DNA from: CAYHHI01 sp964356335
GTDB taxonomy: Bacteria; Arandabacterota; Arandabacteria; Arandabacterales; Arandabacteraceae
Reading direction: 5' to 3'
Assembly: GCA_964356335.1 (NCBI GenBank)
Contig: CAYHHI010000072.1
Span: 1 to 7,971 of the forward strand
DNA length: 7,971 nucleotides
Shown here: piece after piece, positions 6,100 to 7,971 of the stretch
Numbering within the stretch: position 1 is the stretch's first letter
Layout: each line of letters opens with the position of its first letter
Position numbers and translations under genes: made by a program
The notes under the pieces: model-generated
Told to the model about the DNA's origin: nothing
What the model saw: only the letters and a program-made list of their open reading frames with translations
Databases searched by the model: none

Positions 6100-7815
6100 T
6101 CAGCTTACCTTGGGCTCCTCGGGAGGCGTGGGGTTCACAAAGACGACTTTCTCTCTGAGCATCACGCAGAGCCCGGGCGCCCCCTTCCTAACCTTCTTGA
6201 CATACCTCTTCTCAGTGTAAGACACGGGCACGTGCTTTGAGGTCTTCGCCTTGCTGTAGTATGCGGCAATCCGCGCGGCATCGACGATCGCCTGCTTCGA
6301 GGGCTCGGCCTTCTTCCTGTCTCTTCTCAGAATGACGTGTGAACCCTGGGCCTGCCTCGCATGAAACCAGAGATCTGTGGGGCTGGCGTACTTGTGACTG
6401 AGGATATCGTTTTCCTGGGCCGATCGCCCGACAAGCACCGTCCAGCCTTCAGTCACCACGTACCTTCTTGGCCTTATGCCGAGGCTCACTGCCTTCTCAT
6501 CGGCCCGCTCTTGCTTTTCCTTCCGAGTGGCAGTGGTGCCGCCGATCTGGTCTTCAATCTGCTTGAGGTGGGCATAGGTGATCTCGGCTGACTGGGCCTC
6601 ATTCAGGGAAGGTTGCAGTTCCCTGAGCCTTTGCCTGGCCTCCCGGATGGTTTCCTCAGCAAGTCTGGCGCCTCTCTCGGCTTTGCGCGCTTTCTTGAAG
6701 TACGCGTCTGCATTTGCGTGGGGTGTAAGATGCCGCTCGAGGGGAACCGTGATCTCTTCGGCAGTCTCCGAATAGATGTCCGGGAGGTTTGCGCGGCTTG
6801 CGCCCTTCTCTATTCTTGTGAGGTTCGCAAGTATGAGTTCTCCTGATCTCCTGAATTGGACCGCGAGGGCCTTTCCTTTCCGAGTCTTGTGAGCATCCTC
6901 CTCAACGGCCTCCCACCTGGCTATTTCCTTCGCGAGCATCCTCACAACGGAAGCCTTCTTTCTGTCGAAAGCTGAAGTGCGCAAGAAAGCGCGAGCAGCG
7001 TAGGCCGCGGCAGCGTTGAGGGAGGACATCAGCTTCAAATCGAAAACACCTTCAATGGACGGCTTGTACCAGGCTATGCCGATCTCTGGAGGATGCTTGC
7101 TCAAGAGCGGGGTCACGCCGAAAACATAAGGTGTGGCCTTGCCGCTCCGATATGCCTCAAGCGTTTCCGTGAATGCCCCAGGAAGCGATCCGCACCTTTT
7201 CGCTCGCCAGACAATCTCCTTTGACAAGAATGGTCCCACCCCGAGGATAGCCTTGCCCAAGGCCTCGCCATCCTCTTGCCACGCCAGTGACTCCAGCAGG
7301 GCCGCGTCCACTTCAAAGGGATGGGTCTTACTCTGCAACGCTGGCGGAAGGTAGGGCTCTCCTTGCATAAGGGTACGCCTGCGGGTGTGGGTGCCCGCCC
7401 TCAAGAGGACTGCCAGTATTATGTCTTCTTGATCAGTCAAGAATAGATTGGGAAAAGGCGGCGCGAGTTCGAAATAGAGGTGAAAGGCGCGGTGCCCATC
7501 GACCCTGACCTGAATTCCTATCACCCGTTCAAGACCGGCCTGTTCAACCCGGGAGATCACTCCCCCGCGCAGCGCATCCTGGAACCTGGGAGCGTGCGCG
7601 CCTGCCGACTTCCCGGGGAAATGGTCGGCGAGGCACAGAAGGGGAAAGCTCGGATCGTAGAGGAACCTGAGGTGCCCTGCTACCTTCTCCGCAAAAGAGA
7701 TTGCGAGGATCCTATCATCACCGATCGAGACGCTCTCGATCTGTCGGCCTCGAAGCAACTGATCGAGGTCTCGTGCAAGAAACGATAGGGTCAGTGAATC
7801 AAGAGGTATTGGCAT
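6100..7815 (-). CDS. rqcH: RqcH / NFACT-family ribosome quality control protein (Rqc2 homologue)
   Basis: RqcH binds 50S subunits blocked by peptidyl-tRNA and recruits alanyl-tRNA to add C-terminal alanine tails marking the nascent chain for proteolysis; homologues were earlier called fibronectin-binding protein FbpA. The 571-residue length fits. Domains in order: NFACT-N (about 1-170), a helix-hairpin-helix segment with GVGPFLSKEI (192-201), a charged coiled-coil middle (about 285-440, including KKARKAERGARLAEETIREA), and NFACT-R (about 450-565) with the signatures VGRSAQENDILSHKYASPTD, DLWFHARQAQGSHVILR and a VPVSYTEKRYVKK strand. The motif expected as Asp-Arg for tRNA binding reads Glu96-Arg97 in GLERVIG. 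Start ATG 7813-7815 is the only sensible one, because an in-frame TAA lies five codons upstream, yet no Shine-Dalgarno is seen. The last residues are 39 bp from the SGNH gene. No other quality control gene is nearby. Confidence 0.95.
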   Translation of the reverse strand: MPIPLDSLTLSFLARDLDQLLRGRQIESVSIGDDRILAISFAEKVAGHLRFLYDPSFPLLCLADHFPGKSAGAHAPRFQDALRGGVISRVEQAGLERVIGIQVRVDGHRAFHLYFELAPPFPNLFLTDQEDIILAVLLRAGTHTRRRTLMQGEPYLPPALQSKTHPFEVDAALLESLAWQEDGEALGKAILGVGPFLSKEIVWRAKRCGSLPGAFTETLEAYRSGKATPYVFGVTPLLSKHPPEIGIAWYKPSIEGVFDLKLMSSLNAAAAYAARAFLRTSAFDRKKASVVRMLAKEIARWEAVEEDAHKTRKGKALAVQFRRSGELILANLTRIEKGASRANLPDIYSETAEEITVPLERHLTPHANADAYFKKARKAERGARLAEETIREARQRLRELQPSLNEAQSAEITYAHLKQIEDQIGGTTATRKEKQERADEKAVSLGIRPRRYVVTEGWTVLVGRSAQENDILSHKYASPTDLWFHARQAQGSHVILRRDRKKAEPSKQAIVDAARIAAYYSKAKTSKHVPVSYTEKRYVKKVRKGAPGLCVMLREKVVFVNPTPPEEPKVS

Positions 7816-7824
7816 AGCGCCGTG

Positions 7825-7853
7825 ATGTTACCAGACGCACCTTTCAATGGCAA
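7825..7853 (-). promoter_or_regulatory. Sigma-70-type promoter of rqcH
   Basis: On the minus strand a -35 box TTGCCA (7848-7853, five of six consensus bases) is followed by exactly 17 bp and a -10 box TAACAT (7825-7830, four of six), itself preceded by TGG, an extended -10 element. The expected start of transcription is near 7818, only about three bases before the rqcH ATG at 7815. With no Shine-Dalgarno site, this predicts a leaderless or near-leaderless message. It would also drive the downstream SGNH gene. The match is by eye and untested. Confidence 0.5.
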
Positions 7854-7855
7854 GT

Positions 7856-7878
7856 GGGCCGGTCGAAACGCCGGTCCC
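7856..7878. repeat. GC-rich inverted repeat directly upstream of the rqcH promoter
   Basis: GGGCCGG (7856-7862) pairs with CCGG-T-CCC (7871-7878) around an eight-base loop, with one bulged T. The core also reads as a direct repeat, GCCGGTC. It ends two bases from the -35 box, so it could be an operator site or a relic hairpin from an upstream gene end. No T-run follows on either strand. Confidence 0.3.
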
Positions 7879-7905
7879 CCAGATGAAAGTGATGAACAAA
7901 ACACG

Positions 7906-7934
7906 TTCCATGCAGCCGATAGCGCAACTATAAG
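7906..7934 (+). promoter_or_regulatory. Weak candidate promoter reading out of the right edge
   Basis: TATAAG (7929-7934, five of six -10 bases) lies 17 bp after TTCCAT (7906-7911, only three of six -35 bases). If real it would drive a divergent gene beyond the window; no coding start can be supported in the remaining 37 bases. Confidence 0.2.
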
Positions 7935-7971
7935 TGTGCAGAATTGATTTTGGCTTGGGTGGCACGGGGTG

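Noticed and set aside
7480..7788. Plus-strand open frame opposite the start of rqcH
   Set aside because: Antisense to the conserved NFACT-N domain, with no ribosome site or recognisable product.

Overview
The window is an ordinary-looking bacterial chromosomal segment. By eye it is roughly 55-60% GC, tightly packed, with strong Shine-Dalgarno sites and at least two TTG starts. The IspG form (about 365 residues, no large insert) and the RqcH/NFACT protein are bacterial in type. No phylum can be named safely from seven genes; a little-studied bacterial lineage is possible but unproven. I saw no tRNA, rRNA, insertion sequence, CRISPR array or phage gene.

Layout. Positions 1-4917 hold a rightward gene run: the 3' part of nnrD (NAD(P)H-hydrate repair), an M20D metallo-amidohydrolase, thiL (thiamine phosphate kinase), ispG (penultimate MEP-pathway enzyme) and a MobB-type P-loop protein. 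Gaps within the first four genes are short (13-54 bp), so they look co-transcribed; mobB follows after 124 bp. It meets, tail to tail, a leftward pair: a gene for a membrane-anchored SGNH/GDSL-like hydrolase (4978-6060), whose 60-bp convergent gap holds a weak hairpin, and upstream of it rqcH (6100-7815). The last 156 bp form the rqcH upstream region, with a convincing promoter and no Shine-Dalgarno site, so the rqcH message may be leaderless.

How the genes relate. The rightward run is a housekeeping cofactor cluster: NnrD repairs damaged nicotinamide cofactors, ThiL completes thiamine diphosphate, IspG makes HMBPP for isoprenoids, and MobB is classically tied to molybdenum cofactor maturation. 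ThiL and IspG are linked through DXP, which feeds both thiazole and MEP synthesis. RqcH rescues stalled 50S subunits by adding C-terminal alanine tails. The SGNH-like gene is the outlier: several of its sequence lines are clearly AT-richer than its neighbours, and it has no functional link to them, so it may be a later acquisition.

Most notable points are the Glu-Arg in place of Asp-Arg at the tRNA-binding motif of RqcH, the possible leaderless rqcH promoter, the compositionally distinct SGNH gene, and several start sites that ribosome-binding evidence moves away from the longest reading frame. I do not see a previously undescribed multi-gene system here.
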